64,000 nt of DNA from Rhodoferax sp. GW822-FHT02A01 (GCF_038784515.1 NZ_CP152376.1:5208001-5272000), one strand, 5' to 3'. Counted from the stretch's first letter, positions 25,528 to 34,243 are shown. Notes: a model not told the origin generated them from the letters alone. Made by a program: numbers and translations.

Positions 25528-26439
25528 ATGAGCTTTTACCAAGACTTCAACGACAAGACTGCCATCAAGGATTGGACCTCCCGTCCGCGTGAACCCTACA
25601 AGACCATTGAGGTCACGCGCCTTGCTCCCACCATCGGTGCGGATGTACACGGCGTCGATTTATCCAGGGAGGTTCCGGATCAACAGTTTGAAGAAATCCA
25701 GCGCGCCCTGCGCGAGAACCTGGTGCTGGCCTTCAGAGGGCAGACACTGACCTCAGAACAACACAAACGCTTTGCGCGCCGCTTTGGCACCTTGCACCGC
25801 CATGTGCTGGCAAAAAGCCGCGCCATCGCCGGGGGCACCGATGACCCCGAGATCCTGGCGTGGCGCACCGGCCCGGATTCCCGCTTTACCGCAGGCGACG
25901 CCTGGCACCACGATGTGTCCTGCGACGAGAACCCGATCTGGGCGTCGTTTCTGCATGTCACCAAGTTACCCGAGGGCGGCGGCGGTGATACCGCGTTTGC
26001 GAACATGGTGCTGGCCTATGAATCCCTGTCAGAACCCTACAAGACTTTGCTGGATAAGCTCACGGCCATTCACGATGGCTCCGAGGCTTGGACCGCGGGC
26101 TATGGCTCCAAGCCGGAGCCGGGAACGATCTTTCCGGCAACTGAGCATCCGGTGGTTGCCAAGCACCCACACAGCGGCCACCGATTCCTGTTTGTGAACG
26201 AGGCCTTCACACGCAACATCGTACAGCTCACACGCTCCGAGAGCGACTCCGTGTTGCAGCACCTGTTTCGCCACATAGAAAAGCAGGTGTCCTTCCAGGT
26301 CCGGGTGCGCTGGGAGCCGGGCACATTGCTGCTGTGGGACAACTGGGCCACGCAGCACCATGCCATCTGGGACTACTACCCGCAGGAGCGCTGGGGTGAG
26401 CGCGTGTCCGCGCGGTTGGATTTCGGGCCGCGGGCCTGA
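25528..26439 (+). CDS. TauD/TfdA-family Fe(II)/2-oxoglutarate dioxygenase
   Basis: A 303-residue dioxygenase. The iron-binding facial triad is H127-x-D129 (in WHHDVSCDENP) and distal H277 (WDNWATQHHAIWDYYP), with the 2-oxoglutarate-binding arginine in GERVSA. The N-terminal IEVTRLAPTIGADVHGVDLS is typical of TauD/TfdA/AtsK enzymes acting on taurine, aryloxyacetates or alkyl sulfates; the substrate here is unknown. The ATG at 25528 is used, since the frame upstream to 25348 overlaps the divergent VOC gene. Convergent with the amine oxidase-like gene. Confidence 0.9.
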   Translation: MSFYQDFNDKTAIKDWTSRPREPYKTIEVTRLAPTIGADVHGVDLSREVPDQQFEEIQRALRENLVLAFRGQTLTSEQHKRFARRFGTLHRHVLAKSRAIAGGTDDPEILAWRTGPDSRFTAGDAWHHDVSCDENPIWASFLHVTKLPEGGGGDTAFANMVLAYESLSEPYKTLLDKLTAIHDGSEAWTAGYGSKPEPGTIFPATEHPVVAKHPHSGHRFLFVNEAFTRNIVQLTRSESDSVLQHLFRHIEKQVSFQVRVRWEPGTLLLWDNWATQHHAIWDYYPQERWGERVSARLDFGPRA

Positions 26440-26486
26440 TCAGGCGCCTAAGTGCAGGCATTGTTGCCCGCATCCGTTTGGGTGTG

Positions 26487-27791
26487 CTAACCGGATAGCT
26501 TGTCGAGCAAGCTATACCAGGCCACACCCGCTGCGACATAGGCGCGCTGCAGTCCGTGTAGAGGAATGGGCCGTAGCGGCGTCACGGGAATCCCCCCTTC
26601 GGTTCCTCGTGTCCCGTTCAGCATGTCGGCCACCTGTCGACCCATCAAGGTTGCAAGTGCGATACCACGCCCGTTGTAGCCCAGTGCCATGGTGATGCCG
26701 GTGGCCGGCTGATGCATGTGGGGCATGAAGTCACGGGTGATCGCCACGCGCCCCGACCAGCGGTACTGGTAACGCACTGGGCCAAGCTGCGGGAATGTCA
26801 AAGCCACGGCGCGCTCCAGGTGCCGGAAATCAACGCTGCTTTCGGGGTCCCGGAAGTGACCGCGGCCCCCCATGAGCAGACGGCCTTGTGCGTCCTTGCG
26901 AAAGTACAGCAGCAGGCGTTGAGAGGTGGACGCAGTCTCACCACCCGGCAGGAACAAATCCCCTTTCACACCCAAGGGCTCGGTGGCCACGATGAAACTG
27001 TTGGCAGCGAGCACGGTCTTTGCCAGCCCTGGCCAGAGCCCATCGGTATAGCCGTTGGTGGCAAGCACGACCTGGGCCGCTGTAACCGTGGCGCCGCCAG
27101 CCGTGGTCGCGGTCCACTGTGCGCCTCGGCGGACCAGGTTGGTGACGGGCGATCGACCATGGACCTGTACCTTCAGATTCAGGGCTGCACGCGTCAGCCC
27201 CCGCGCATAGGACAGCGGCTGTATGCTGCCGGCCCTGCCATCCAGCCAGCCACCCGCGAATGCGCTGCTGCCCACCCGTTGGGCCAGCATGGTCCTGTCC
27301 AGCATTTCCACGCGCGCGCCGCGTCGCTCCCACTGGCGCGCGCGGGCGTGCATGCTGGCGACTGCCTTCTCGGTATAGCCCATCTGCAGCCACCCGGCGC
27401 GCACAGGCTGGCAATCGATGGCATGGCGTGCAATGAGACCAAACACCAGGTCGGCCGATCCGGAGACAGCCTCGATGAGCTTTTCGGAGTGCTCAGCACC
27501 GTATATGCGCGTGAGCTCGTCGGGGTCGTGCTTGAGCGTAGGGTTGACCTGGCCGCCGTTGCGCCCTGATGCGCCCCAGCCTGGTTCGTGCGCATCCAGC
27601 ACGCAGACACTGGCACCGCGCTCGGCCAGGTGCAGTGCCGCAGAGAGGCCGGTGTAGCCCGCACCCACGATCAGCACCTCCACAGAGATCGATTCCTGCA
27701 ACGCCGGAGTCGGGGGTGCCGGTATGGCCGTGTCCGACCAGAGCGATTGCGCCGTGGGATGCGAAAGGATGTTGCGTACGGAACCTGTCAT
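26487..27791 (-). CDS. FAD-dependent oxidoreductase, PuuB (gamma-glutamylputrescine oxidase)-like
   Basis: A 434-residue flavoenzyme of the DAO family. The dinucleotide-binding motif VLIVGAGYTGLSAALHLAER lies near residues 39-58, the second FAD contact ASGRNGGQVNP near 75-85, and the C-terminal flavin site GYNGRGIALATLMG. The order and spacing match PuuB/OrdL oxidases of polyamine or amino-acid catabolism. The ATG at 27791 is preferred; the upstream in-frame ATG at 27851 adds 20 residues. Ends 48 nt from the convergent dioxygenase, with no terminator obvious between them. Confidence 0.88.
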   Translation of the reverse strand: MTGSVRNILSHPTAQSLWSDTAIPAPPTPALQESISVEVLIVGAGYTGLSAALHLAERGASVCVLDAHEPGWGASGRNGGQVNPTLKHDPDELTRIYGAEHSEKLIEAVSGSADLVFGLIARHAIDCQPVRAGWLQMGYTEKAVASMHARARQWERRGARVEMLDRTMLAQRVGSSAFAGGWLDGRAGSIQPLSYARGLTRAALNLKVQVHGRSPVTNLVRRGAQWTATTAGGATVTAAQVVLATNGYTDGLWPGLAKTVLAANSFIVATEPLGVKGDLFLPGGETASTSQRLLLYFRKDAQGRLLMGGRGHFRDPESSVDFRHLERAVALTFPQLGPVRYQYRWSGRVAITRDFMPHMHQPATGITMALGYNGRGIALATLMGRQVADMLNGTRGTEGGIPVTPLRPIPLHGLQRAYVAAGVAWYSLLDKLSG

Positions 27792-27931
27792 AAAAAAACC
27801 TTGTGTTGTTTCCCAGGGCTCTGAACCAGTGCAAAGTTCATTCCAGTACATAAGCCCATCGGCAGTCGCATTCCGATGTACTGCACATCCTGACTATCGT
27901 AGCGGTAGCGTGATATCGGGCCGACAAAGAA

Positions 27932-27963
27932 AAAAGCCATCAATCTTGCGACTGATGGCTTTT
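27932..27963. terminator. Hairpin terminator at the island edge
   Basis: Stem AAAAGCCATCA (27932-27942) pairs with TGATGGCTTTT (27953-27963) around a 10-nt loop. A and T tracts on the two sides let it work in both directions. It lies upstream of the oxidase gene and beside the att candidate, so the transcript it ends is not in the window. Confidence 0.65.
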
Positions 27964-27969
27964 CAATTT

Positions 27970-27990
27970 TGGCGGAGTGGACGTCCGCTC
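27970..27990. other. Candidate attachment site (tRNA 3'-end-like)
   Basis: TGGCGGAGTGGACG reads, on the minus strand, as a tRNA 3' end: CGTCCACTCCGCCA, ending in CCA and close to the acceptor end of betaproteobacterial tRNA-Asp as I remember it. It merges into a near-perfect palindrome GAGTGGAC/GTCCGCTC at 27975-27990. It lies 157 nt before the integrase start, the usual place for attL. No second copy was found in the window, and the rest of a tRNA gene is absent. Confidence 0.45.
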
Positions 27991-28102
27991 AAAGGGAATC
28001 CAAAGGAATCCTACGAAGTCCTGAATTCCCCTCTGTACGAGGGAGAAATGCCTTTTCGTTGTCCAACGCAGTCCTATTCAATTTAACCAAATCCGACTAC
28101 AC

Positions 28103-28126
28103 TTTGATAGTCAATTTGATAGTCAA
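28103..28126. repeat. Two tandem perfect 12-bp repeats before the integrase
   Basis: TTTGATAGTCAA occurs twice head to tail (28103-28114 and 28115-28126), ending 20 nt before the integrase ATG. Such direct repeats beside a DUF4102-type integrase could be arm-type binding sites or an autoregulatory operator. Confidence 0.7.
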
Positions 28127-28146
28127 AAAGAAGGATTCTAGAACCC

Positions 28147-29421
28147 ATGGCACGGCAACTCGCCAAGCTCACAGCGCTTCAGGTCGCGAAGTTGACCAAG
28201 CCCGGACTGTACGGAGATGGAGGAGGACTTACCCTTCAAATCACCCGCGCTGGTTCCAAGAGCTGGCTCTTTCGTTACATGCGTGATGGAAAGGCCCATG
28301 GCATGGGGCTGGGGCCAACCCACACGGTAACGCTTGCCGAGGCCCGCGTAAAGGCGCTCGAAGCACGCAAACTCCTGGTTGATGGTCAAAACCCTCTGGT
28401 AGTCAAAAACCAGCAAAAAACCGCCGCCGCCCTTGAGCGCGCCAGGATGATGACATTTGACCAATGCGCCAAAGCCTACATTGATGCCCATAAGGCAAGC
28501 TGGAAGAATGAAAAGCACCGCGACCAGTGGACCAACACTCTGACCGCCTATGCAAGTCCGGTCTTTGGCAAGTTGCCGGTGGCAGAGGTGGACACAGCAC
28601 TGATTGTCAAATGCCTGTCTCCCATTTGGGAGGCAAAGGCAGAGACAGCAACCCGGCTCCGTGGTCGCATTGAATCGGTACTCGGGTGGGCTACAACAAG
28701 CGGCTACCGCTCCGGCGAGAATCCGGCACGATGGAAAGGACACCTGGAGAACCTGCTGGCCAGCATCAGCAAGACCACCAGAGTCAAGAACCATCCTTCC
28801 CTTCCATGGCCGCGCATTGGTGAATTCATGAGCGCCATTAAGAAGCGCGAAGGTGTTGCCGCCCGAGCCGTGGAATTCTGCATCCTGACTGCCTGCCGCT
28901 CTGGGGAAGTTCGCGGCGCTCGGTGGAGCGAGTTTGATTTTGAGAACAATGTCTGGACCATACCTGCTGAGCGCATGAAGGCACGCAGAGAACATCAGGT
29001 ACCTCTCTCAGATGCAGCACTTGCCGTACTGAAAACCGTGCGTTCAGCAGGCACAGCAAATGAAAACAGCATCGTTGATGCCGAGGGCAAAGGATTTGTC
29101 TTTGCTGGCACCAAGAAGCAAGAGCTTTCAGACATGTCGTTGACAGCAGTCCTGCGGCGCATGAACAGTGATGAAGAAAAGTCCATTTGGGTGGACGCCA
29201 ATGGCGAGGGAATCACAGTGCATGGATTTCGCTCTACTTTCAGGATGTGGGCTGCGGAAAAGACGGCCTATCCAAGGGAGGTTGCTGAACATGCCCTAGC
29301 CCACCAATTGCCAGATGCGGTAGAGCGAGCCTATCAACGTGGTACGCAGTTTGACAAGCGAAAAGCGCTAATGAGTGATTGGGGTATCTTTTGTGGCAAG
29401 GTCATGAAAAAAACATCCTGA
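28147..29421 (+). CDS. Tyrosine recombinase/integrase, DUF4102 (prophage P4-like) type
   Basis: A 424-residue integrase. The N-terminal arm-binding DUF4102 domain (about 3-85, with GLYGDGGGLTLQITRAGSKS) is followed by a core-binding domain (about 100-205) and the catalytic domain. Catalytic residues: R251 in LTACRSGEVRGARW, H359-x-x-R362 in VHGFRSTFRMWAAE, H386 in EHALAHQLPD, and nucleophile Y396 in ERAYQRGTQF. All are present, so it should be active. These enzymes integrate genomic islands at tRNA genes. Followed by its own terminator. A mutated fragment of a close relative lies at 50962-51260. Confidence 0.95.
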   Translation: MARQLAKLTALQVAKLTKPGLYGDGGGLTLQITRAGSKSWLFRYMRDGKAHGMGLGPTHTVTLAEARVKALEARKLLVDGQNPLVVKNQQKTAAALERARMMTFDQCAKAYIDAHKASWKNEKHRDQWTNTLTAYASPVFGKLPVAEVDTALIVKCLSPIWEAKAETATRLRGRIESVLGWATTSGYRSGENPARWKGHLENLLASISKTTRVKNHPSLPWPRIGEFMSAIKKREGVAARAVEFCILTACRSGEVRGARWSEFDFENNVWTIPAERMKARREHQVPLSDAALAVLKTVRSAGTANENSIVDAEGKGFVFAGTKKQELSDMSLTAVLRRMNSDEEKSIWVDANGEGITVHGFRSTFRMWAAEKTAYPREVAEHALAHQLPDAVERAYQRGTQFDKRKALMSDWGIFCGKVMKKTS

Positions 29422-29480
29422 AATACCTATTTAGCACGCGCTTAGAAACACGCCTTTTGTTTTGCACTTCAACTTAGCAT

Positions 29481-29515
29481 AACCCCTCACCCAGACAAGC
29501 GCTGGGTGAGGGGTT
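29481..29515 (+). terminator. Hairpin after the integrase gene
   Basis: Perfect 13-bp stem AACCCCTCACCCA (29481-29493) with TGGGTGAGGGGTT (29503-29515), 9-nt loop, 60 nt after the integrase stop. T-tract is poor (ACGTTTAT). A related hairpin with the same CTCACCC/GGGTGAG core follows the integrase remnant at 51327-51367. Confidence 0.75.
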
Positions 29516-29888
29516 ACGTTTATGGGATATCCGGATTATCGGTGGATAGTGAACACTAACAAAGTTGGTTCCTTATTTTCACTCTCGGAATTTTCCGGTG
29601 GATGGTCATCACTTTACCGAGGGCGGGAATGTCTCTTATTAGCGGCTTGTTGACATTCCGAATGTCGGCAATCGGGTCGCCCAATTTAACTCCAAACTGA
29701 AGCTGTTCGTGGTATTCGGCATGGTGCCCATGGCGGCCATAGACAGCAGCACAATAGGCGCCAGAAAGCAATGGGATGAACGCCCCCACCTTAGGCGGCA
29801 CCGGTATGTGCCAAAGTGGAGTTGCGTATCTACCCCTTCAGCAAACAGGAGCAACCATCATGAAAGTCACTACTGTAGGTATGTGAAA

Positions 29889-29905
29889 TCACCCGAATGG
29901 GGGAT
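29889..29905 (+). promoter_or_regulatory. 17-nt repeated motif, copy 1
   Basis: TCACCCGAATGGGGGAT, an imperfect dyad (ACCC-GAAT-GGGG), lies 160 nt upstream of the secreted-protein gene at 30065. An identical copy lies upstream of the glycosyltransferase gene. Two exact 17-mers before separate genes suggest a shared operator. Confidence 0.4.
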
Positions 29906-30064
29906 GGTCTCTGCTGTCAACCGGTGCCAAGATTGCCGCAATTGCTGACATTCAGTGCCCCAAAGAAATAAGGTATGTTCAAGCGACGCCGGGCCGGGGA
30001 AAATTGAGCTGTGAGAGCCGGTCTGATAGCTGTAAAATATAAATAATCAATTCATACAATTTCT

Positions 30065-30637
30065 ATGAAACGCTTGCTTCTTCTTTTGATTCTGTCGACT
30101 CTCCCGGCAATTGGAATTGCTCAATTGAGGAACAAGGACACAAAGCCAATAAATATACCTGAGTATTTTTTGGGAACATTCGAAGATAATGTTCCCAAGC
30201 TGGTTGGAGGAACCCAGCCGGAAATAATATTCACTGTTACATGCACGACCGTGAAGGGATGCGGAGTTGGTTTCGGTGCTGATGGAACAGACTGGTACGA
30301 CAAGATTTCCCCTCCAGAGTCACTTCAAGCTGCCAAATCAGCACTGCAATATGCAAAAGCTCACAAAGCGATTGCATCGACTTCACCAATGGCCTGGGAA
30401 GCCAAGAACCTAAAGCCATTGCTTGACTCAGAAGCAGATATCGAGTCATGCATCAATTTAGGGGGCGGGGGACATGGCATGCCTGACCTGCCTGAGGGAG
30501 CGCCTGGATATATGGCTCTGTGCAAACTCACAAAGAATCCCTGGCCAAAACAGTCAGTACTTGTTCTTGGCATGAACATGTCAAATTGTGGCGAGCTTTT
30601 TTGCGGGTATGAAATCTTTGTGGCATTTAGGAAATAG
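30065..30637 (+). CDS. Secreted hypothetical protein, 190 aa
   Basis: A 190-residue protein with a clear signal peptide (MKRLLLLLILSTLPAIGIA/Q). The mature part contains six cysteines (TCTTVKGCGVGFGADG, IESCINLGGGGHG, LCKLTKNP, NCGELFCGYEIFV), likely forming disulfides, and a glycine run GGGGHG. I recognise no family. No strong ribosome site precedes the ATG. It sits between the integrase and the IS3 remnant in AT-richer DNA, so it is probably island cargo. Its stop codon is immediately followed by the IS. Confidence 0.65.
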   Translation: MKRLLLLLILSTLPAIGIAQLRNKDTKPINIPEYFLGTFEDNVPKLVGGTQPEIIFTVTCTTVKGCGVGFGADGTDWYDKISPPESLQAAKSALQYAKAHKAIASTSPMAWEAKNLKPLLDSEADIESCINLGGGGHGMPDLPEGAPGYMALCKLTKNPWPKQSVLVLGMNMSNCGELFCGYEIFVAFRK

Positions 30638-30700
30638 TGAATCCCCGTCCAAAATCTGAGTCAGCCGGGAGTAGAGAATTCCACCAAATGGAGTCTCTAC

Positions 30701-30958
30701 ATGAAGAAAACCAGATTCAGTGAAAGCCAGATCGTTGCCATCCTCAAAGAGGTTGAACTGGGCGCCAAAGTCGGCGAGACGTGCAGGAAGCACGGTGTGA
30801 GTGAGTCGGCCTATTACAAATGGAAAAGCCAGTAGTCGGGCATGACGGTTTCGCACCTGTCTCAGCTGCGCGAACTGCAAGTCGAGAACACCCGGCTTAA
30901 GCGCATGTACGCCGAGCTGGCCTTGATGCATGGCGCCTTAAAGGATGTTGTTGACTGA
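30701..30958 (+). pseudogene. IS3-family orfA with in-frame stop
   Basis: Reads MKKTRFSESQIVAILKEVEL and GETCRKHGVSESAYYKWKSQ, then TAG at 30833-30835 where the family has a Tyr codon, then SGMTVSHLSQLRELQVENTR and MYAELALMHGALKDVVD, stopping at 30956-30958. The helix-turn-helix and leucine-zipper parts are both recognisable. A second nonsense change (TGA in place of a Lys codon) falls at the orfA/orfB junction. Confidence 0.8.
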
Positions 30959-30968
30959 AAGCTCTGAC

Positions 30969-31204
30969 CCTGGAGCGTCGCGAGATGGTCGTGCAATTTC
31001 GGATGACCGAGCACGGCAAGAGCCAGCGCCGAGCCTGCAGCGCCAGCGGCATTGCCCGCTCGACACTGCGTTATTAGCCCGTACCACGCGACGACTCTGG
31101 GGTGACCGAGGACTAGCTGAACAGATGCAACCACCACCGGCCTCACGAATCGCTGGGGCGTATCCCACCGGTCGAGTCCCGTGTTAAACAATTTCCAAAC
31201 CTCT
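30969..31204 (+). pseudogene. IS3-family orfB fragment, catalytic core deleted
   Basis: The frame reads LTLERREMVVQFRMTEHGKS, RACSASGIARSTLRY, stop, PVPRDDSGVTED, stop, then jumps to the C-terminal transposase motif NRCNHHRPHESLGRIPP. In intact OrfB about 200 residues holding the DDE triad lie between VTE and the RPHESL motif. Two stops and the deletion make it dead. Confidence 0.75.
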
Positions 31205-31294
31205 ACTTATGGCTGGATCAGGAATTCGAGGAGGCTTCACAGCATGAAAGATGCCGCTGTATCTGGCGTACATTGACGGAGTTCCGGAGAAATC

Positions 31295-31918
31295 ATGACA
31301 ATCCAAACCTTTTTACATGTCGGCTGCGGAGCCAAGCACAAAGACAGAACAACACGCGAGTTCAGTACCGAACGCTGGACGGAAGTGCGCCTGGATATTG
31401 ACCCACAAGCACAGCCCGACTTTGTGGGTACCATGTTGGACATGTCTGACGTGGCCGATGCGAGCATGGACGCCGTGTTTTCCAGCCACAATATTGAACA
31501 CCTCTACGTGCACGAGTTGCCACAAGCTTTCGCAGAATTTCTCAGGGTACTTAAACCAAACGGGTATCTAGTGGTCACTTGTCCGGACCTGAAGTCGGTT
31601 TGCCAACTCGTGGTCCAAGATCAGCTAACCGATGCGGTTTACCAATCACCCTCTGGCCCCATTGCACCCATCGATATCCTGTATGGCTACCGCCCATCAC
31701 TGGCACACGGCAATCTTTACATGGCGCACCGCAGCGGCTTCACCCTCAAGACTTTGATCGCTTCCTTGCGACGCAACGGCTTTGCCAGCGTTGGAGCTAT
31801 CGAGCGTGGCCGTGCGCCTCACTTTGACCTTTGGGCTATCGCCACAAAATCCTTGCAAACCAACGAGGAGGTCAAGGCTTTAGCGGAACTGCACTTTCCG
31901 GGCGCAGTACAGGCTTGA
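31295..31918 (+). CDS. Class I SAM-dependent methyltransferase
   Basis: A 207-residue Rossmann-fold methyltransferase: motif I FLHVGCGAK, acidic loop VRLDIDPQAQPDFVG, motif IV AVFSSHNIEHLYVHELPQAF, and motif V-like FLRVLKPNGYLVVTCPDLKS. It resembles small methyltransferases found in polysaccharide biosynthesis loci that act on sugars. A CGGAGAAA site precedes the ATG. Neighbouring genes include a convergent GT4 glycosyltransferase, consistent with glycan modification, but the substrate is unknown. Confidence 0.85.
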   Translation: MTIQTFLHVGCGAKHKDRTTREFSTERWTEVRLDIDPQAQPDFVGTMLDMSDVADASMDAVFSSHNIEHLYVHELPQAFAEFLRVLKPNGYLVVTCPDLKSVCQLVVQDQLTDAVYQSPSGPIAPIDILYGYRPSLAHGNLYMAHRSGFTLKTLIASLRRNGFASVGAIERGRAPHFDLWAIATKSLQTNEEVKALAELHFPGAVQA

Positions 31919-32136
31919 AGCTTTGGCCACCCAGTAAAGGTGGCAGCTTCCTCTGTGCCAAAGTGGTAGCAATCTGTTGACTTTGCGTGTATCGCAATAT
32001 GCTGGTTCTCTATGGCTGCTGCTCTGGTGCAGCTGTACGACGTACCGCGGCGTACGCTCAAGGGTGGTGGTGCCCGTTGGAAGAACGCAAACAGGCTTCT
32101 GCAAACGCTGGCGTCACCAAAAAGCTACAAAATGAC

Positions 32137-33366
32137 TCACACCCTGTTGTGCAGAGCGCCATGAAGCATCTTCAATTGCGCTGGCAAACATATGTTTGCC
32201 AAGTCATACCCTCGCACAATGCTTTGTCGGGCGGCAACCCGCATGGCGTCATAGGCACGGGGATCCTGCAACACTTCGATGGTGCGCTTGGCAATGGTGT
32301 CGGGTGAAAACATATCCACCAGGAAACCGTTTACTCCGTCGCGGATCACCTCCTGAACGGGCGCCGTATTGGAGCCCACGACTACACACCCGGCCGCCAT
32401 GGCTTCCAGCATGGACCAGGACAGCACAAAAGGATAGGTCAAATAAATGTGCACCCGTGATACCTGCAGAACTTTCAGGTACATTGAATATGGCACCTTG
32501 CCGAGAAAGTGCACACGCTTGAGGTCCAAAGCGGACCCCAGTTCTGCCAACATCTGTTCACGGAAAGATTTGCCATGGGCAAGAGGTGGCCCATAGCTCG
32601 TGGCGTCACCCCCGACAATTAGTGCCTGGGCATTCGGGCGACTTGCCAGAATGGCCGGCAGGCTACGCATGAAGTTGGGAAAACCCCTGTAAGGCTCCAG
32701 ATTGCGGGCCACGTAGGTGATCACCTCATCTCCTGCCGCCAATTCCACTTCGCCACCGGGAATCTTGAGTCGCGCTTGCAGATCGGGCGTCACCAGTTGC
32801 GTGTCTATCCCTTCATGCACCACATGCAGTTTGGGTTGGTACACCGTTGGATAGAGGGACTTTTGCCACTGAGTGGGGCATTGGCCGAGGTCAACCGCAT
32901 CCAGCGCCAACAGGTTCCCCAGGTTTTTGGTTCGGATGCGTGGACCGGTATCGAAAATCTGAACCGATCCTGGCTCGAACCCGACATCGGCACCGTGCAG
33001 ACGATAGAAGAACTCGAAGTAGCCAATCAGCGGAGTGTCAGGAAATACATCTTTCAAGTACCAAAGTTCGCCCCAGCCGTTGTGTCCGAGCATGACATCC
33101 GGTACAAAGCCCGATTGCTTCAAGTCCAGTGCGACACGCGCCACATTTTGCGCATTTAGCACGCCCGCCTCTGTATCGCGCAAATAGTGATGCACCCCCT
33201 TGGTCACTGCACGCTGCGGTTTGTAGACGATGTTTTTGACACCCGGCAACAACGCATCTTTGCGTTGGGTGATGAAAACCACTTGGTGTTGTCCGCTGGC
33301 TCCAAGGTGGCGCGCAAGGTGCAAGTACTGTCCCGGGAAGTTTTGGTGCACGAAGAGGATTTTCAT
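32137..33366 (-). CDS. Glycosyltransferase family 4 protein
   Basis: A 409-residue GT-B glycosyltransferase. The N-terminal domain starts MKILFVHQNFPGQYLHLARH; the C-terminal donor-binding domain has EVITYVARNLEPYRGFPNFM, ALIVGGDATSYGPPL and the GT4 signature FVLSWSMLEAMAAGCVVVGS followed by PVQEVIRDGVNGFLVD. It uses a nucleotide sugar, product unknown. A copy of the 17-nt repeated motif lies 63 nt upstream of its start. No lipopolysaccharide or capsule operon accompanies it, so it and the methyltransferase may modify a secreted or surface glycan. Confidence 0.92.
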   Translation of the reverse strand: MKILFVHQNFPGQYLHLARHLGASGQHQVVFITQRKDALLPGVKNIVYKPQRAVTKGVHHYLRDTEAGVLNAQNVARVALDLKQSGFVPDVMLGHNGWGELWYLKDVFPDTPLIGYFEFFYRLHGADVGFEPGSVQIFDTGPRIRTKNLGNLLALDAVDLGQCPTQWQKSLYPTVYQPKLHVVHEGIDTQLVTPDLQARLKIPGGEVELAAGDEVITYVARNLEPYRGFPNFMRSLPAILASRPNAQALIVGGDATSYGPPLAHGKSFREQMLAELGSALDLKRVHFLGKVPYSMYLKVLQVSRVHIYLTYPFVLSWSMLEAMAAGCVVVGSNTAPVQEVIRDGVNGFLVDMFSPDTIAKRTIEVLQDPRAYDAMRVAARQSIVRGYDLANICLPAQLKMLHGALHNRV

Positions 33367-34243
33367 AAGCGCTGCACTCTACCGCATGGTGTTTCCAATG
33401 GGCGCTTCTTGGTACAAAGTCCTCAGATTCACCCGAATGGGGGATACCCGAGTTCCTTACAATCGGCTTAAATGGCCCAAAACATTATTGGCAAAAGCTG
33501 ATCAAGATGTCCCAAGATCGCCCGCCACCCTACAAGGAAGGTCTTACATGCTGTCACGAAGAGAATTCAGTTCCCCTGAATGTTTAGAACCAGTTCTATC
33601 CTGGTTCCTTTCCATGTAAAGCACCGAGTTGCGCTCATGTCGCAGCGTCCAATGAGGTGGGTGCGTAAGAGCTTGCCAGGCACGCACAAACATTTGCCCG
33701 CCGCAAGTTACCCAACGCGCCACGCCATAACTATGCCGTCGCTTCCCCAGAAGGTCGTGCTGTTCTCAGAATTTATCCACGACAACCTGCTGACGCCAAT
33801 CCCCATGCTACCTTCAATCAAGATGTATAGGCCTGCAAGATCGCCGGGAACAACGGCATGATTGAAAGCCAGCCTGAGGGTTACCAGAACGATATCAAGC
33901 TTTGGGAAGCCGCTCTAGCGGGTGGACAGAAGCGGCGACTGGCGAGTGTGCAAGTCTTGACCAAGCTATCCAAAATATTGATCTTTTACGAAGCCACCGA
34001 CAATCTGTCCAAGCGGACGGAGGATCATTTCGCGCATTCGATTGAGCAACGCATGGGCAATATGACTGCGCCGTGTATTACGCGTGCGTCGCCGAAGAAG
34101 TTGCTGCTCGATGCTGTGGTTAGGATTGGCTTGTGAATACTGAGCATTGCAGCAAAGCACGAAAAAGCATAAACATCGACAAAAGACTTGCGAATGCACC
34201 CATAAGCAGTAACTTTTTCTGCAAATAACCCTAAGGAAAATAG
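33367..34243. other. Long intergenic region with one possible small gene
   Basis: No well supported gene in 877 nt. The repeated 17-nt motif is at 33429-33445. A frame at 33858-34136 (92 residues, with LWEAALAGGQKRRLASVQVL and EATDNLSKRTEDHFAHSIEQ) has protein-like composition but no good ribosome site and no recognised family. The last 100 nt before 34244 should contain the promoter of the toxin/secretion locus. Confidence 0.45.
33429..33445 (-). promoter_or_regulatory. 17-nt repeated motif, copy 2
   Basis: TCACCCGAATGGGGGAT, identical to 29889-29905, is 63 nt before the glycosyltransferase start and reads ATCCCCCATTCGGGTGA on the coding strand. Distance and exact repetition favour an operator or activator site. 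Confidence 0.4.

Larger units (their letters stand above)
27792..28146. other. Junction region between chromosome backbone and integrase
   Basis: No gene is visible in these 355 nt. It holds a terminator (27932-27963), a tRNA-3'-end-like block with a near-palindrome (27970-27990) that I take as the candidate attachment site, and two perfect tandem 12-bp repeats (28103-28126) just before the integrase gene. Confidence 0.6.
29422..30064. other. Non-coding or decayed sequence after the integrase
   Basis: This 643-nt stretch contains the integrase terminator and short open frames on both strands, none with a plausible protein composition or ribosome site. A 17-nt motif TCACCCGAATGGGGGAT at 29889-29905 recurs at 33429-33445. 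The region is probably decayed mobile DNA; I recognise no specific element. Confidence 0.5.
30638..31215 (+). mobile_element. Degraded IS3-family insertion sequence, internally deleted
   Basis: A remnant of an IS3-family element. It keeps all of orfA (with stops) and both ends of orfB: the start LTLERREMVVQFRMTEHGKS and the end CNHHRPHESLGRIPPVESRV, joined by a deletion of nearly the whole DDE catalytic core. Left end is set at 30638 because sequence begins TGAATCCCC just after the preceding stop; the right end is uncertain and no matching inverted repeat was found. It cannot transpose by itself. Confidence 0.75.

Noticed and set aside
27953..27990. A tRNA gene at the att candidate
   Set aside because: Only about 14 nt resemble a tRNA 3' end; no T-arm, anticodon arm or D-arm can be drawn from the adjoining sequence.
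29556..29948. Overlapping 70-80-codon frames on both strands after the integrase
   Set aside because: No ribosome sites, no recognised domain, and both strands equally open; treated as decayed DNA.
33858..34136. 92-codon plus-strand frame as a real gene
   Set aside because: Composition is acceptable but there is no ribosome site or recognisable family; noted only in the gap entry.
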